Shown here in pieces: positions 1-11,126 of a stretch of DNA of 64,000 nucleotides (positions within the stretch are counted from its first letter, which is position 1; each line of letters begins with the position of its first letter). The DNA comes from Geosiphon pyriformis. Lineage: Eukaryota > Glomeromycota > Glomeromycetes > Archaeosporales > Geosiphonaceae. A program made the position numbers and the translations under genes. Below the pieces are notes generated by a model that had not been told where the DNA came from, made no database searches, and worked only from the letters and a program-made list of their open reading frames with translations. Location: the NCBI GenBank assembly GCA_016748015.1, contig JAAOMT010000275.1:90455-154454 (forward strand), read 5' to 3'.

Positions 1-185
1 GATGAAAAAGAAACTATCTTATTTAACATGCACTCAGATATTCATTCAGGCCACTTTGGAAAAACAGCAACCATCCAATGTGCAACTAGCCGTTACTATT
101 GGCCAAAAATGAGCTCAGACATAATCCAATACATAAGAAATTAACTTCGATTTCGATGGAGCTCAATCTTGAAAGGAGGGGATAA
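1..185 (+). mobile_element. Internally deleted Ty3/gypsy remnant: integrase zinc-binding domain fused to element 3' end
   Basis: Frame 1 opens with a typical integrase HHCC zinc-binding start (NMHSDIHSGHFGK, then RYYWPKMSSDIIQY). This is closest to the integrase of Ty3-2 in this window (NMHSDLTAGHFHK, IIQYVQN). Right after IIQYIRN it jumps to the last codons of the element's 3' ORF (the tggagctca motif seen before every polypurine tract here), then a purine tract gaaaggagggga and the LTR. The integrase core and most of the 3' ORF are therefore deleted. The 5' part lies outside the window. Non-functional fragment. Confidence 0.75.
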
Positions 186-1043
186 TGTTACAGTTTAAGA
201 ATTTAGAAAAAAGAATCATAAAAATAATACAAACTATTCAATCATAATATAACACAGTAATAATCTTAAAAAGGTAATGATTAACATAGTAGCAAACACC
301 ATCTCGCGATAGTGGCAAGCACCAGTTCACAATAGCAGCCAACACCAACTGGTGATAGCAGCAAACACCAGGTTGAAATATCAAAAAGAAAGTATTTTCT
401 CGTAGAACTACAAACATGTATATATACAGTAGTTTTAATATTGGGAAATAAAAAAATCAAGTAATAAAAATCATAACTTATCAAGCAATAGATCCAATTT
501 TATCCAACAAACTCCACTTTAAATCATACTTTCAAATTAAATATTCCAAGAAACCTTTAAAAATCAAAAAGAAATATTTAAAACTGAACTATCACAACCC
601 AAAGTATTAAGAAACTTACTTGTATTATTTATTGAATGAAACTATCATTCATCAACTGAAACCCTTGGAAGAATAATCCTTGATCAAGATTATTCATGTT
701 GTTACTAATTGATAAAAGCTTTATTGTGAAAATTAGAAAAGCGCTAAAGACCATTAACATTCTGTGTTTCTAGATTAGAGAAACACATCAGGCAATTGCA
801 AGGATAGCCTCAGAGAAGACCCCAGACAGTGGGTAGATTTCAGTTCAGCCTCTGAGAAGAAGTACATAAACACACACAACAATCAAGAATTAAAGAATAA
901 CTTACATTGCAACAGTAAAAAGAAAGCCTTCAGTGTAACAGTGACACTATCACATAAATAGAATTGAGGAACTCACGAAAGACTGATTGCAATTAAAGCG
1001 GGATATCAGCAATTAAATATAACAAGAAAACCATCCTGTAACA
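186..1043 (+). repeat. LTR of the remnant at 1-185
   Basis: The LTR begins TGTTACAG right after a polypurine tract and ends CCTGTAACA, giving the TG...CA ends shared by all LTRs here. It is 858 bp, close to the other LTRs (822-986 bp). A TATA-like tatatata lies near 419-427. Directly after it, LINE-A ORF1 sequence begins, so this element inserted into LINE-A. The right flank is gtgt. The matching flank must lie left of the window. Confidence 0.7.
286..377 (+). repeat. Four 23-bp tandem repeats in LTR U3
   Basis: Units start at 286, 309, 332 and 355, each exactly 23 bp. The core is ATAG(T/C)(A/G)GC(A/C)A(A/G)CACCA followed by seven variable bases. They lie upstream of the TATA-like element, so they are in U3. 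Confidence 0.85.
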
Positions 1044-1060
1044 GTGTGAAACCCTTGGTG

Positions 1061-1480
1061 ATGGCTCCCAATTCTCTTGATGATTCTGGTTTGGCTGACC
1101 ATATGGCTTCTTTAAAACACTCTATAGAGCTTTTGTTGAATTAAATTTCTGAGATTTTGAGAAAATTGAGCTTTGTAGAATTGGTGCCATTGTCATCTCT
1201 ATCTTGTGTTCTTCCTCTAATTGTTATCTCTTCTTCAGACTCAGCTCTGAATTCAGATATGGTTGTAGATAGTATGGTAGTGTTTTCTTCTCTTTCTCCT
1301 CCAGTGGTTGGAAATGCTGGTCCTGAATTAAGTTTAAGCAGTTTGAAGATTCTTACCACCAAGATGAGTGGTTTGGAATCGAAAATGACAGCTTTGGAAG
1401 TTTTGGTCAGTTCAGTATTGGCAAGATTGGACTTTTTGTGTTCTAGTTTGGGTTTATCAGCTTCTCCTCTTTCTCAATGA
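1061..1480 (+). pseudogene. LINE-A ORF1, C-terminal remnant
   Basis: Frame 2 aligns with the last ~140 residues of LINE-C ORF1: an acidic/serine-rich stretch (SLDDSGLADHMASL), a hydrophobic segment, then MSGLESKMTALEVLVSSVL and a Leu/Ser-rich end. The N-terminal and zinc-knuckle portions are missing because the LTR ending at 1043 interrupts the gene. One TAA stop at 1142-1144 replaces a Gln codon of LINE-C. The terminal TGA (1478-1480) overlaps the ORF2 ATG. Likely an RNA-binding protein for the LINE RNP by analogy with other ORF1 proteins. Confidence 0.8.
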
Positions 1481-4400
1481 GTGGTTTAGTTTGGAAAGTT
1501 GCTATTTGTAATGTTAAAGAAATAAACAATTCTGCAAAACAGGATAATATTATTTGTTGGCATAAGGATATGAACAATTTGATCTTTATTGTTACTGAAA
1601 CTAGGTTAAAAGACAAAGTTCATTCTTGGATAATGAATAAGTTTAGTGGTGTTTAGGTTTTCACTTCTGGTTTAAATTCTGGTCATATGGGCTTTAGTGT
1701 TGTGATTATCATAAAAATTTCTCTGGCATGACATGTGTGCAAAGTTTCTGAGGTACCTGGTCAGCTCCTGTCTGTTAAGTTGCTCTTCAAAAATAAACTT
1801 TCTGTATCAATTTTGGGGCTATACACTAGTGTTTCTTCAGTGGTTCGGTTTTCTTAAGCTAGTAAAATCAACTCTTTTATTGCAAAGGCCATAAATGAAT
1901 CTTTTTTTGTTATTCTTGGTGGAGATTTCAATAAAAATGGTCTGCATAAATGTGCTAGTTTTAAAAGGTGTCTTGATCTGGGGCTAGTCAATTCTTTGCT
2001 TGGTAGTTTGGTAGTGAAAGTTTTCACATGAGAGAATTCAAGGAGTGTAAAAAAGACAATTGATTATATATTGGTTTCTTCTAATTTGGTCAATGCAGTT
2101 TTAGAATGCAGTGTTGTGGATATTAGTGAATAATTTAACACTAATCACCAAGCCATTTTTGTGTTGATAGGTCTGGGTGGTTTGCTGAATGTGCAGTTAA
2201 ACTCTTTTCATAAGCAGGTTAATAAGAATTGTTAGAAGTTTGATTTCAAGGGTGCTGATAACAATAAGTAGAAAAATTTTAAAAATGCCACATTGGCCAA
2301 TGCTGGGATGTTCTTTGACAAGTTTGTTACTGCTGTCAAGTTCTCAGATCTGGATGCCATGTGAGATGTTTTACATAGAATAATAACTCTCTTGGCAAAT
2401 AAGATATTTAGAAAGAAATAGTTCAAAGATTTTGATAGTGTTTTTACCAAAGTTTTTTCAAAGTTTTATAAGTTGGAGCTTTTGGTTTTAAAAATTGTCA
2501 AGGCCTTTTGTGAAAGGAGTATTGTTAGTTTTGTCTCCCTTATAAAGTACTGGAACTCTTTGAACAGTATTAAGGCCTCAGTTGTTCAAAATCTCATTAA
2601 CTCTAGTGTGACCTCTAGTCATGTTCATTCTGCTTTCTCTGGCATAAGAAAGTTTTATTGTGCATCCAAGCTTGCTGAATTTCTAACAACTAAGGAAGCA
2701 AACATTAGAGCTGCTATAGATAAAAGAATGGAAAGCTTCAAGATGAATAAGAGTCATACTATTAGGAGTGTTTTGAAGTGTCTTTTCTGCAAAGTGGTTT
2801 TGGATTATCTGGTTGTTGATGATGAGCTTATTTTGGAGCCCAGTTTAGTTAAATCTAAAGTAGACATTATTATAGAAGGTTGGACCAGGAAGCATAGTAT
2901 GGTTGCTGATGTCTCTGATATTTGGTCTTGTCAATATTGGCTGTTAGATTATGTTTTTGATAAAGTCTTTTCTGGTGTAATGCATTCAGTTAAGTTTAGT
3001 GAACTGCTTGATGTGATTTTCAATCTGTCTGATGGCAAAGCTGCTGGTCTTTCGGGTATCATGAATGAGCTTTGGAAACATTGTGACAAGTCAATTCTAG
3101 ATATGCTTTTGGTGCTTTTGAACTTTTGTTTATCTTGTGAATCAGTGCTCAGATCTTGAACAGAAGCTTGGGTCTCAATGATTCCTAAACCTTATGAGTA
3201 AGAAGGTGTTTTTACAAATACCTGCCCTATTGCTTTAATCAAAACAGCTTGCAAGATTCTTACCAAGATTCTTTTTGACAAGATTTTTTTAACATGCAGC
3301 ACTTTTGATGTTTTTGTAGAGACAATTTTTCAGTTTTGAAGAGTATGACAACTTAGTCTCCTATTTTTGCAATTGAATTGGTGGTTGAAAATGCATTAGA
3401 AAAGAATCAAGAGCTCTGGCTGGTTTTGTAGGATATGCAAAAAGCATACAATTTAGTCAGCTAAAAACATCTCAAAAAAAGTTTGGTCAGGATCAAAATG
3501 TGTAGCAAGTTTATTCAGTTTTTTAGTGATATTCATAAAAATTATACCAACAGGGTGATAACAGACTTTGGATTGATGGATGATTATTGTGTGCATGATG
3601 ATTTAGATCAAGAGGAGGTCTTTTTTCTTCTTCTGTGGCATATATTTTATGATCTTTTGCTGTGCAAAGTCAAGAAACAAGAAAGCATGTGTGGTTATAG
3701 TTTAAGTTCTCATTTTATTTCAAGGAATAGTCATGCTGAGTCCCAGGCTGAACTTTCTTCTTTTTTTGCTGCTGGTGCTTTTGTTGATGATACAATTTGA
3801 GTTGGTAGTAGTCAGACAGCTACTCAATATATTTTTAACATTGCTAATAAATTTTTTTGGATAAATAACATTTCTATTAATAATAAAAAAACAGTGGTCA
3901 TTCTTATCAATAGCAGAATCAGCAATCCTTCTCTTTCTATCAGTGGCTCACCAATCTCCATTGCCAAAAAGGGTGAATCTTATTATTATTTGGGTATTTT
4001 TCTATTAACTGAGGGATTATCAAAGCCTAGTTTGGTGAAGACAAATTCAGATATTCGTTTTTTTACCAATCTGGTTCTGAAAAAGACTGTTTCAGATAAG
4101 CAGTTTTTATATTTAGTGTCAGCAGTTCTTCATCCTATAGTTAGTTATAGGATGCAGTTCAGCTTTGTTTCTATTGGTATGTGTAACAAATGGGATGCTT
4201 TGATTCATAAAGACTTAAAGTTTAAATCCAGTCTACCTCTTAATTTTCCTAGTGATACAATTTATCACCCTCTCTTTTATGGTTTGAAGTATTTTTTTCA
4301 AGTTTAGTCTAAGAGCAAGATGATTTCTCTTGTTAGTTTTACAAACTCTGATGGTGTCCTGGGTTGTTTGTTTTCTTACAAGTCCCATGACTTGCAAATT

Positions 4401-6162
4401 CTGTGCTGACATTCTGTTTATTCTTTGAGTTCTCTTGTGTGTATTCCTGTTAGTACTTCTAATAACTTTCTGGTAGGCATGGTTTGCATTTTTTTTGATT
4501 GCAATTTGTCTCTGAGTGGCTTTTTGGCCAATTTCTTTTGGTTTTGTGGTGGGGTCCCTATGTTTGCTGTTCTGGTGAGTCACAGTTTCTTAGGTTTTTC
4601 TCTTTTCTCTAATAGTATGGTATTGTCTTTGTGGATCAACTTTATGATCATTATAGTTCTGTCTTTAATTGACACACCTTTAAATGTTGGAAGAGATTAG
4701 ACCTCCATGGCTCTATTTCTGAATGGTTCAAGCTTTCTGTTGTGTATCTTGATGATAAAAGTTCCTCCTTACTTATCCTTCAGTTTTGAATAGTGTTGGT
4801 TCTTTGAACATTCTTGAATCTCATAATTTTGTTTCTGTCTGTAATTGTCTCTTGCAAGTTGATGCTGACAGTTTGTCAGTGTATACAGATGGGTCCCTTA
4901 GTGGTCTGGGCACAGTTGACTGTAGAGCTGGCACTGCTGCTTTTTTCAAGGACATTAATTTGGATTTGGGTATTAGTGTGTCAGATTTGATATTATCTAC
5001 TTTGGTGGAGTTGCAGGTTATTGCACTGGCTTTGGAGAGTGTTCCTTCACTGAGCTCTGTTAAATTGTTTTCAGATAGTCAATCTGCTCTAAATGCCTAT
5101 AGGTCAGAATTGGATCTGGCATGTCCTGACTTTTGTAATCAGTATTGGGTCAAATATCATCATATTGTCAATGTTATTTACAGTAAGAATCTGAAAGTCA
5201 GCTAGCATAAGGTTAAGAGTTACTCTGAGGTTTTAGGAAATGAGTGTGCCAATGCAATTGCTGGTGATGCTTTTCTTTCTAGTTGGTATCTTCCTCCCTG
5301 CTTGGGTAAACAATTCATAAAGGCTGATGGTAGTGTTGTTTCTGAGAATTCTAATCATTTTGTCTATGATATTTATCAGTTAGTTTGTCATGCATGCTGG
5401 GAGGTTGGTTCTGGTTCTAAGTTTTTGGCAAACAGTTTGCTTTTTGAGGTTGATTGGCTCTATTTATCTTTGGTTTGGCACCCTAATTTGCACATAGCCA
5501 CCAGTTTCATCAGCAGACCCTCAGCTAATGCACATACTTATTTCATGAAAGCTTTGCACTACCAGTTGCCAGTTGCTGTTCAGAAGTGCCTTTATAATAG
5601 ATTCTATCCAAGTGTGTTGTGTTTATATTATGGTGATGTGGAGGCATCAGATCATGTGTTCTCTTATAAGATCAATAATTCTGTTTAACATCAGTTATTG
5701 GAATTCCATGTAAACTCCTGGAAGGTGGTTTTTAGTTTCTCTCATTTTTTTTCAAGCATATTACAACTGTTGTCATCCTGTGTTTCTGACTCCTCTTTGT
5801 CTATGGCTCTTTATAAAGGTTTTGTTTTTAATGGTTGGTTTCACAAGGCAGTCACTGTCTTTCAAGATTCCAAGATTGCTGGTTTGGAGATTGTCAAATT
5901 TGTGTGCTTTCTTAGTCTTGCTTTTAGAAGTAATGTCTAGTCAGTTTATATTAAACATTGTGCTTATATGGAAAGGAATAGGTTGATTCTTTTTGATGGC
6001 TCAGTTCTCATCTCAGTTTTTGGTTTGGCTTTGGAGTTGTCAGTTAGAGTGGTCAAATTGCTTAGCATTGCCAATGCTTTTGGTGTTTGTTTTGGTTTTT
6101 GCAAATCTTGTTTGTTTTTTTTAGGCATAAGTAACTCAGTTTCAGTTCACATAGCTGCATAA
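1477..6162 (+). pseudogene. LINE-A ORF2: endonuclease / reverse transcriptase / RNase H
   Basis: It starts at ATG 1477 inside the ORF1 stop (ATGA). Domains in order: APE endonuclease (WKVAICNV; VTETRLKD; VILGGDFN near 1912-1932); RT (DGKAAGLSGIMNELWKH near 3034; FVDDT near 3778, the catalytic box); RNase H (VYTDGSLSGLGT near 4885; LFSDSQSALNA near 5068); C-terminal zinc motif (CLYCGDVEASDHVF near 5620, last Cys changed to Tyr). Many stops sit where LINE-B or C have Trp, for example MWD, KKW and DDTIW. A one-base deletion in a T run near 3313 shifts the frame, and it is restored between about 4700 and 4786. About 1,560 codons. Non-functional. Confidence 0.9.
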
Positions 6163-6296
6163 TGTTGTTCTGATCAGCCTGAGTGGCTGGTCACGTGTAG
6201 AAAATGCATGATTTATGTCTAGTTTAGATCATTTTTTTGATGTATAGCACTAGATAGTGCTTGAATTTCACTCATAAAACAAATAAAAAAAAAATC
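6163..6296 (+). other. LINE-A 3' UTR and A-rich tail
   Basis: This tail is shared with LINE-B, LINE-C and the fragment at 63037. It contains GAGTGGCTGGTCAC, TGCATGATT, CTAGTTTAGATCAT and TGATGTATAGCACTAG, then an A-rich end. Conservation among copies suggests it is the region recognised by the LINE RT (family knowledge plus inference). ATCA...TGAT could form a short hairpin. Confidence 0.8.
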
Positions 6297-6304
6297 TTAT
6301 TATA

Positions 6305-6434
6305 TTTTTTTTTTACGTTTATTGAGTGAAATCCAAACACAACCTAAAACTATACATTAAATAATTGATCTAAATTAGGCATGAATCATGCACTTTCTAC
6401 ACGTGACTAGTCACTCAAGCCAATCAAAACAATA
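6305..6434 (-). other. LINE-B 3' UTR and A-rich tail
   Basis: The reverse complement matches the LINE-A tail: gagtgactagtcacgtgtag, tgcatgattcatgcctaat, then a T-rich run on the + strand that is the poly(A)-like end. It abuts the tail of LINE-A. Confidence 0.8.
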
Positions 6435-9400
6435 CTATGCACCTATATGAACAGAAACCGCATTTAAAGTACCTGAAACAAACAAACTAAATTTGCGCAA
6501 ACCAAACCTAATGCCAAATGCATTATCAATACCCAACAATCTGACAACTCCAGCCGAATACAGAGAAGACAAACCAGAAATAGAAACTGGCACAGAACTG
6601 TCTCGAGGAATTAACCCATGCTTCTCCATAAAGGCATGATGTTTGACACGGACCAACCAAACTTCATCTCTAAAAGCTAGGCAAAAATTACAGACAAAGT
6701 CCACAATTTTTGCACCAGCAAGTTTCAGATCACCAAAAACAGAAACTGCCTTAAAAAACCAATTATTAAAAACAAAGCCTTTGCATAGAGCAACACAGAC
6801 TGAGGTGTCAAGAATACACAAAGAAAAAGTTCACAGCATGCAAAAAGAAGGGCCACAAAGACCAGAAATGCCTTCTCATTTAACCGCAAAATCACCAAGC
6901 AGCCGATCACAATTAGCAAAGTCAGAATCACAAGAAAAAACATGGTCCGAGACCTCCACACTTCCACAAAACAAGCAAACCACACTAGAGTAACTCCTAT
7001 CATAAAGGCATTTGCAAACGGCCACAGGCAGTCTATGATGCAAAGCTTTCATAAAATACATGTGCAAGCCAGCAGTCTAAATACTGGTGAAGCCAGCAGC
7101 CATGTGTGAATTGGGATGCCAGACAAAAGAGGACCTGCACCAATCAATATTTGTGAACAATTTGCCAGTGACAACCCTATTACCCGAACTGAAACCCCAA
7201 TGCGAATGATGAATAGACTAATAAATGTCATGCACAAAATGCCTAGAATTACCCAAAACCAGACTACTACCAGCCAGGATAAACTGCTCATCCAGCTGGG
7301 GGGGAAGAACAAAATCAGAAAGAGCTGCACGGCCAGCCAGATCATCAGCCTGGTCATTACCTACAACACCAGAATGTCTTTTAATCTTACACCAGCTGAC
7401 ATCTAATCTTTTAACATGAACAAAACCAGCAATATGATGGTGCTCCACCCAACAACTATTCCAAAAATTGGGATGCACAAAACCCAATTCCGACCTGCAA
7501 GTGTCCAACGCGGCCTGACTATCTGAAAATAAGCTAACTTTGCTAACTGTAGGAACACACTCAAGAGCAAGTGCAATAGCTTGCAATTCCACCAAAGTAG
7601 ATGACAACAAACCCGAGACCTTAACACCTAAACCCATATTAATATTATTAAAGAAAACCACCACACCCGATTTAACACTGAGAGTGCCCAAACCAGCCAA
7701 GGATCCATCAGTATAGACCAAAAGGCTATCAGCACCCAATCCCAACAAACGATTATGAACCAAATCAAAATCAGTGGATTCCAAGACACTAGAAGCAGAA
7801 GAAATGCTTACTGAACAGCCATGAACAGAAGAAGATGACCCCACACCACCAAGATAACCAACAGAGACACCAAACCAATCAGAAATGGGGCCATGCGGAT
7901 CCAGCCTTTTCCAACACTTAAAAGTTTTCCAGTCAAAAACACCACCATTGCATTGACGCAATTGTTCCACAAAGGCAATTTTATACTACCGAAGTGAGGA
8001 GAAACACTTAAAAAATTTCACCTCCCCAAGAACCAAAGACATGGGAGTTCCACAGAAGAATCAGAATGCACTGGGGCTGGAACTACTAAAGGATAAGCTG
8101 CAGTTGGCAAAAATATGAACCACACCTGCCAGAAAATTGTTCGAGGGATTTAATTTTAAATAAACTGGGGAGACCAAAGAGTGCACAGGGCACCAGCTCA
8201 AAGTTTGTAAGTCATGAGACCTATAGAAAAACAACTGACCCAGGATTCCAACAGCATTGGCAAAATACACTATGGATGCCAACTTACTCTCAGCCTGAAT
8301 CTGCTCAAAAGTCTTTAAGCCGTAAAGGAATGGATGATAAAGAGCATCATTGGGAAAGTCTAAAGGAAGACCTGCCTTGGATTTGAAGCCTTTACAAATC
8401 AGAGCATTCCATTTACAGCAAACACTAAGTGGAACAAAACTAAACTGTGTTCTATAACTAACGATGGGTTGAAGAACCGCCAAAACCAAATACAAAAACT
8501 GCTTATCAGAGATGGCCTTTTTCAGGACAAGATTGGTAAAAAACTGGACATCCAAATGTGTCTTGGCCAAACTGGGCTTTGACAAACCATCCGTAAACAA
8601 AAAGATGCCCAAATACCGGTGAGGTTCCTCTTTCTTGACAATAGAAATTGGTGAACCACTAATTGTCAGAAAAGGGCTCACAACCCTACAGTTAATGGGA
8701 ATTGCCACTGTTTTGTCATTGTTAATTGAAATATCATTAATTCTAAAAAATTCACTAGCAACATTGAGAATGTGTTGTGTTGCAGTCTGACTGCAGCTGA
8801 CCCAAATTGTATCATCCACAAAAGCACCAGCCACAAAGAAAGAAGAAAAACCAGCTTGAGGTTCAACATGGCCAGTCTTAGCAATGAAATGAGAATTCAA
8901 CCTATATCCACAAAATTCTTCTTGCCTCTTGACTTCACACAAAAGAGAATCATAAAATATATGCCAGAGAAGAGATGAGAACACTTCCCTTTGATCGAGA
9001 CTATCATGGACTTGATAACCATCAGTTAAGCCAAAGTCAGTCATTACTTGGTTGACTCGGTTATTGTAAATGCCACCAAAAAATCAAATAAACCTGCCAC
9101 ACATCTTAATCCTAATTAGACTCCTTTTCAAATGCTCCCAGCCAACAGAATCATAGGCCTTCTTTATGTTCTGCAATACCAGCCAAAGCTCACAGTTCTT
9201 TTCCAGAGCATCCTCAACCACAGAGCCAACAGCAAAGATAGGAGACTGTGTCGTCGTGCCCTTTAAAACAGAAAAATTGTCCCCACGGAGAACATTGTGA
9301 GTACTGTATGCCAAAGAAATCCTGTCTGAAAAGATCTTTGAAAGGATCTTACGAGTGGTTTCAATCAAAGCAATGGGTCAGGTGTTTGTAAGAACTCCCT

Positions 9401-11126
9401 CTCATTCATAAGGTTTGGGGATCATAGACACTCAAGCTTCTCTCCAAGGACCAGGAACTGACTCACGGAGCAAACAAGAGTTCAAGAGCATTAACAACAT
9501 ATCCAGAACCAATTCGTTATAATGCTTCCAAAGCTCATTCGAAATACCAGACAAACCAGCAGCTTTATTATTAGGCAAGTCCGACACAACACCAAGCAAT
9601 TTAACAGAACTAATAGGGTCCATTATTTTCGAAAATGCCTTATTAAATATGTACTCCAAGGGTTGGTACTGGCGACACCAATCAGCAGAAACATTAGCAA
9701 CCAACTCGCATTTTCTGGTCCAGTCTTCCATGATAACATCCATCTTAGATTTAACCAAACTAGGATCCAAAACCAGTTCATCATTGACAACCAAATGATC
9801 CAAAACCACCTTGTGAAAGGGATGCTCTAGCACACTTCTAATTGTATGACCCTTATCCACCTCAAAACTTTCCATCCTTCTACTAACTGCTGATCTGATA
9901 CGAGATTCTTTAGCATGCTTTAACTCGGACAATTTAGAGGAATAATACAACTTCCTGACTCTGAACAAGACAGATCTTATGACCTTAAAATGTGACCCCG
10001 AAAGAAAAAGAGACTCCACCACAGAAGCATTTGTAGTGTCCAACAAATTCCACATACTCAGTAGTGCAACAAATTCCTCAGAAGAAACCAAACATAATGT
10101 CTTAACTAGTTTAGACACCAAAAGTTCTAGCTTGTGAAACTTAGAAGATTCTTTAGTAAACACATTATCATAACCCTTGAACCATTTTTTTTTGAAAATA
10201 TTACTTGCTGATAAGCACACAATTTTGCGGATGATGTCCCACATAGCATCCAGATCCAGAAACAATAGAGCAGCATCAAACTCGCACTTAAACATTGCTG
10301 CAGTAACAGTAGAAGATTCTTTGAATGCAGCCCATTTGGCAGCCATAGCATCCTTAAAATTGAACTTCCACTGATCCTTGTTCACCTGCTTGTGAAGAGA
10401 CATCAAATTAATGTCCAAGAGACCACCCAGGCCCACGGAAACAGCAACAGCCCTATGATCAGTATCAAAATATTCATCAACCCTGGTTACACTTCGATCT
10501 AAGATAGTGTTGACCAAGCTCGATGACATGAACACGTAATCAATAACCTTGGCCACCCCTCGAGAATTGGTCTAAGTCGTATTCCTCCCAAACAAACTCC
10601 CTCTCAAGACATTGACCAAACCCAAATCAAAACATTTCCTGAAACTAGCACACCTGTGAGAGCCATCTTCATTGAAATCACTGCCCAATATCATGAAAGA
10701 TGACTCATTAACAGCTTTAGCAATTAAAAAGTTTATCTCATCCACTTGTAAGAACTGCGCGGACACTGAAGCACCCACATACAAATCCAGAATCGACACT
10801 GAGAGCTTATTTCTGAAAAGCAACTTGACAGACAAAAGTTGTCTAGGAACCTCAACAACTTTATATACATGTTTTGCCAGAGTGTTGTTTATAATGATCA
10901 TCACACCAGAACCAAGGTAACCAGAATCCAAACCAGAAACAAAGACCCGAACACCATCAAATTTATTAGCAATCCAAGGCTGAACTCTATCTTTTAACTT
11001 TGTCTCAGTAACAATTGAAACCAAATTGTTCATATCTCTGTGCCAACAAATAACATTATTTTGCTTCGCAGGATTGTTCAACCCACAAACATTACACGTA
11101 GCAATCTTCCATACCAGACCACTCAT
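6435..11126 (-). pseudogene. LINE-B ORF2: endonuclease / RT / RNase H / zinc finger
   Basis: 1,564 codons in one uninterrupted frame. Domains: APE endonuclease, residues 1-~225 (WKIATCNVCGLNNP; VTETKLKD; MILGSDFNEDGSH; VIDYVFMSSSLV; DTDHRAV); RT ~500-850 (NKAAGLSGISNELWKH; AYDSVGWEHL; catalytic FVDDTIW near 8810); RNase H ~1120-1280 (VYTDGSLAGLG; ELQAIALALE; LFSDSQAALD; GVVGNDQADDLAG); C-terminal CX2CX7HX3C (CLFCGSVEVSDHVFSC near 6950). About 11 stops (for example 10572-10574, 9432-9434, 9081-9083, 8061-8063, 7218-7220), all TAG or TGA. Most replace Trp, Gln or Arg of sister copies. No frameshift found. The start ATG overlaps the ORF1 TGA. Confidence 0.92.

Larger units (their letters stand above)
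1044..6296 (+). mobile_element. LINE-A, APE-type non-LTR retrotransposon, decayed
   Basis: This LINE contains the C-terminal part of ORF1, a complete-length ORF2 (endonuclease, RT, RNase H, zinc finger) and a 3' tail ending in an A-rich run. Its 5' part is cut off by the LTR at 186-1043. It is about as close to LINE-C as to LINE-B. ORF2 carries many stops and two compensating frameshifts, so the copy is dead. RNase H in ORF2 and a CCHC ORF1 fit the I/Tad1-like side of LINE diversity (inference). Confidence 0.9.

Noticed and set aside
1141-1362. Minus-strand ORFs overlapping LINE and gag-pol frames
   Set aside because: Shadows of the coding strand with no family features.
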